From Seohaeicola saemankumensis (GTDB lineage: Bacteria > Pseudomonadota > Alphaproteobacteria > Rhodobacterales > Rhodobacteraceae): a DNA stretch of 64,000 nucleotides. The position numbers and the translations under genes were made by a program. The stretch spans positions 124,001-188,000 of the forward strand of contig NZ_JAINWI010000004.1 in the NCBI RefSeq assembly GCF_021021435.1, written 5' to 3'. Shown in pieces: positions 62,993 to 64,000 of this stretch. Below the pieces are notes generated by a model. The model was not told the DNA's origin. It did not search any database and saw only the letters and a program-made list of their open reading frames with translations. Position 1 is the stretch's first letter; every line of letters starts with the position of its first letter.

Positions 62993-63023
62993 AACGGCCT
63001 CCGGCATGTCGTGCAAAGGAGAC

Positions 63024-63593
63024 ATGATGCGCTATCAAATCAGTGGCAAGCAGATCGATATCGGCGAGGCCCTACAATCCCATGTAAAAGACGAGATGGG
63101 CGTCGTAATGACGAAATATTCGCAGCGCCCGACCGATGCGACGATCATATTCTCTAAATCAGCACATGAATTTGTATGCGAGGCGACTGTCCATCTGTCC
63201 AGCGGTCTGACTGCTGCGGCAAAGGCGCATGCCACCGAAATCTATGCCGCTTTTGATGCCTGCAACGAGAAAATGGACAAGCAGTTGCGGCGTTACAAAC
63301 GGCGCCTGAAGGATCATCATCGCGAATGGACCGAGCCAGTTGAACTCATGGGCGCGTCCTCGTATATCCTCGCGGCTGAGGGGAATGATGAGGATTCGGA
63401 GCCTGACACGCTGCAGCCAATGATCATCGCCGAAATGGAGACGAAAATTCCGTCTTTGTCGGTGGGTCAGGCGGTGATGCAGATGGAGCTTGCTGGCGCA
63501 CCGGTTCTGGTATTCCGGAATGAAGGAAAAGACGGTGTCAATGTTGTATACCGTCGGGATGACGGCAATATCGGCTGGATTGACCCGCGCTAG
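63024..63593 (+). CDS. hpf: Long-form ribosome hibernation-promoting factor
   Basis: 189 residues, the long HPF/RaiA form. N-terminal domain MMRYQISGKQIDIGEALQSHVKDEMG with SAHEFVCEATVHLSSGLTAAAKAHATEIYAAFDACNEKMDKQLRRYKRRLKDHH binds the 30S subunit; the C-terminal domain (LSVGQAVMQMELAGAPVLVFRNEGKDGVNVVYRRDDGNIGWIDPR) drives 100S dimerisation. AAAGGAG upstream; ATGs at 63024 and 63027 are both plausible. Confidence 0.95.
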   Translation: MMRYQISGKQIDIGEALQSHVKDEMGVVMTKYSQRPTDATIIFSKSAHEFVCEATVHLSSGLTAAAKAHATEIYAAFDACNEKMDKQLRRYKRRLKDHHREWTEPVELMGASSYILAAEGNDEDSEPDTLQPMIIAEMETKIPSLSVGQAVMQMELAGAPVLVFRNEGKDGVNVVYRRDDGNIGWIDPR

Positions 63594-63632
63594 GGGGTGT
63601 AAGGCACCCTGCAACCGGAGCAGTGAACACGC

Positions 63633-64000
63633 ATGAAGATTTCGTCCATCCTCAGGCCCGAGGCAGTGAAAGTCATATCCTCGACCACGAGCAAGAAACG
63701 TCTTCTTCATGATCTTGGAGAAATGGCGGCATCTGTCTACAAGATTGATGCCGCCACCGCTGTCGAAGCCTTGATGGAACGTGAGACACTGGGCCCCACC
63801 GGTGTGGGACACGGGGTGGCCTTGCCACATGCGCGGATACCGGGGCTGGAATCTGTCCAGGGAGCCTTCATTCTTCTTGAAAAGCCGATCGACTTTGATG
63901 CGGTGGACCGCGCGCCTGTAGATATCATCTTTGGCCTGTTCGCCCCTGAGGATGCAGGAGTCGAGCATCTTAAGGCGCTGGCCCTTGTGTCACGGACACT
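63633..64000 (+). CDS. ptsN: PTS IIA-Ntr protein PtsN (3' end beyond window)
   Basis: The first 122 residues are visible; the gene continues off the right edge (family about 154). MKISSILRPEAVKVISSTTSKKRL opens a typical PtsN, and the phosphorylatable His66 lies in GVGHGVALPHARIPGLES. Terminal phospho-acceptor of the nitrogen PTS, regulating potassium and nitrogen balance. It follows hpf by 39 bases, the conserved hpf-ptsN order. Confidence 0.93.
   Translation, partial: MKISSILRPEAVKVISSTTSKKRLLHDLGEMAASVYKIDAATAVEALMERETLGPTGVGHGVALPHARIPGLESVQGAFILLEKPIDFDAVDRAPVDIIFGLFAPEDAGVEHLKALALVSRT

Noticed and set aside
62874-63023. 50-residue N-terminal extension of hpf
   Set aside because: HPF begins at MRYQISGKQIDI; an AAAGGAG SD precedes that ATG, and the upstream stretch contains a hairpin and no conserved sequence.
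1-64000. Prophage, insertion sequences, CRISPR, rRNA or toxin-antitoxin loci
   Set aside because: Looked for on both strands; no transposase, integrase, phage structural gene, direct-repeat array or rRNA sequence was recognised.

Overview
The window is a stretch of GC-rich alphaproteobacterial chromosome, almost certainly from the Rhodobacteraceae (Roseobacter group). The evidence is the gene order itself. It carries petP-petR next to a histone-deacetylase-family gene, xseB-ispA-dxs, two PotABCD-type importers with class III aminotransferases and FCD-type GntR regulators, a complete paaABCDE block, and kdsD-lptC-lptA-lptB-hpf-ptsN without rpoN. No phage, insertion sequence, integrase, CRISPR array or rRNA was seen. 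One tRNA, tRNA-Leu(CAG), is present. Coding density is high, and most genes sit in tightly packed, often 1-8 bp overlapping, operons.

Layout. 0-2.5 kb: thiamine uptake genes thiB-thiP (thiP runs off the left edge) behind a TPP riboswitch. 2.5-7.2 kb: aroC, an AEC-family carrier, a ccdA-thioredoxin pair, a DMT exporter with an octanucleotide tandem repeat at its N-terminus, and hupB. 7.3-12.5 kb: AMP nucleosidase, then the ring-epoxidising phenylacetyl-CoA epoxidase operon paaABCDE, driven by a near-consensus promoter buried in an inverted repeat. 12.6-18.3 kb: an epimerase-like SDR with an ExoD-like protein, then dxs, ispA and xseB, and an APH-fold kinase-like protein. 18.3-21.6 kb: HDAC-like protein, petR, petP and ilvE.

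21.6-40.4 kb is the metabolically most distinctive part. It holds a polyamine-type ABC importer operon ending in an SDR. Next come a class III aminotransferase gene and a divergent, translationally coupled operon of a DoeA/EutD-like M24 hydrolase, an M20 deacetylase and a GntR regulator. A second class III aminotransferase and a second GntR gene follow. Last are potFGHI and a gamma-glutamylputrescine-oxidase-like flavoprotein, then a DMT transporter. Two different palindromic motifs sit at the promoters flanking the two GntR genes, which suggests two separately controlled diamine or acyl-diamine catabolic modules.

40.4-50.8 kb: a small outer-membrane barrel protein, dgkA, msrA/msrB, kbl-tdh (threonine to glycine), a lone hydantoinase A, queG, a GST, mtgA and a Hint-domain protein. 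50.9-57 kb: gltD-gltB (glutamate synthase). 57.2-64 kb: uppP, an NDUFA9-like SDR, tRNA-Leu, an RNase D-like exonuclease, and the LPS-transport block kdsD-lptC-lptA-lptB followed by hpf and ptsN (ptsN runs off the right edge).

A small dispersed intergenic element (core TTCTTYTTGC-NNN-AAATATCC) occurs three times in the same orientation and is reported as a separate finding. All functional calls rest on reading translated proteins and recalling families. No database search was run.
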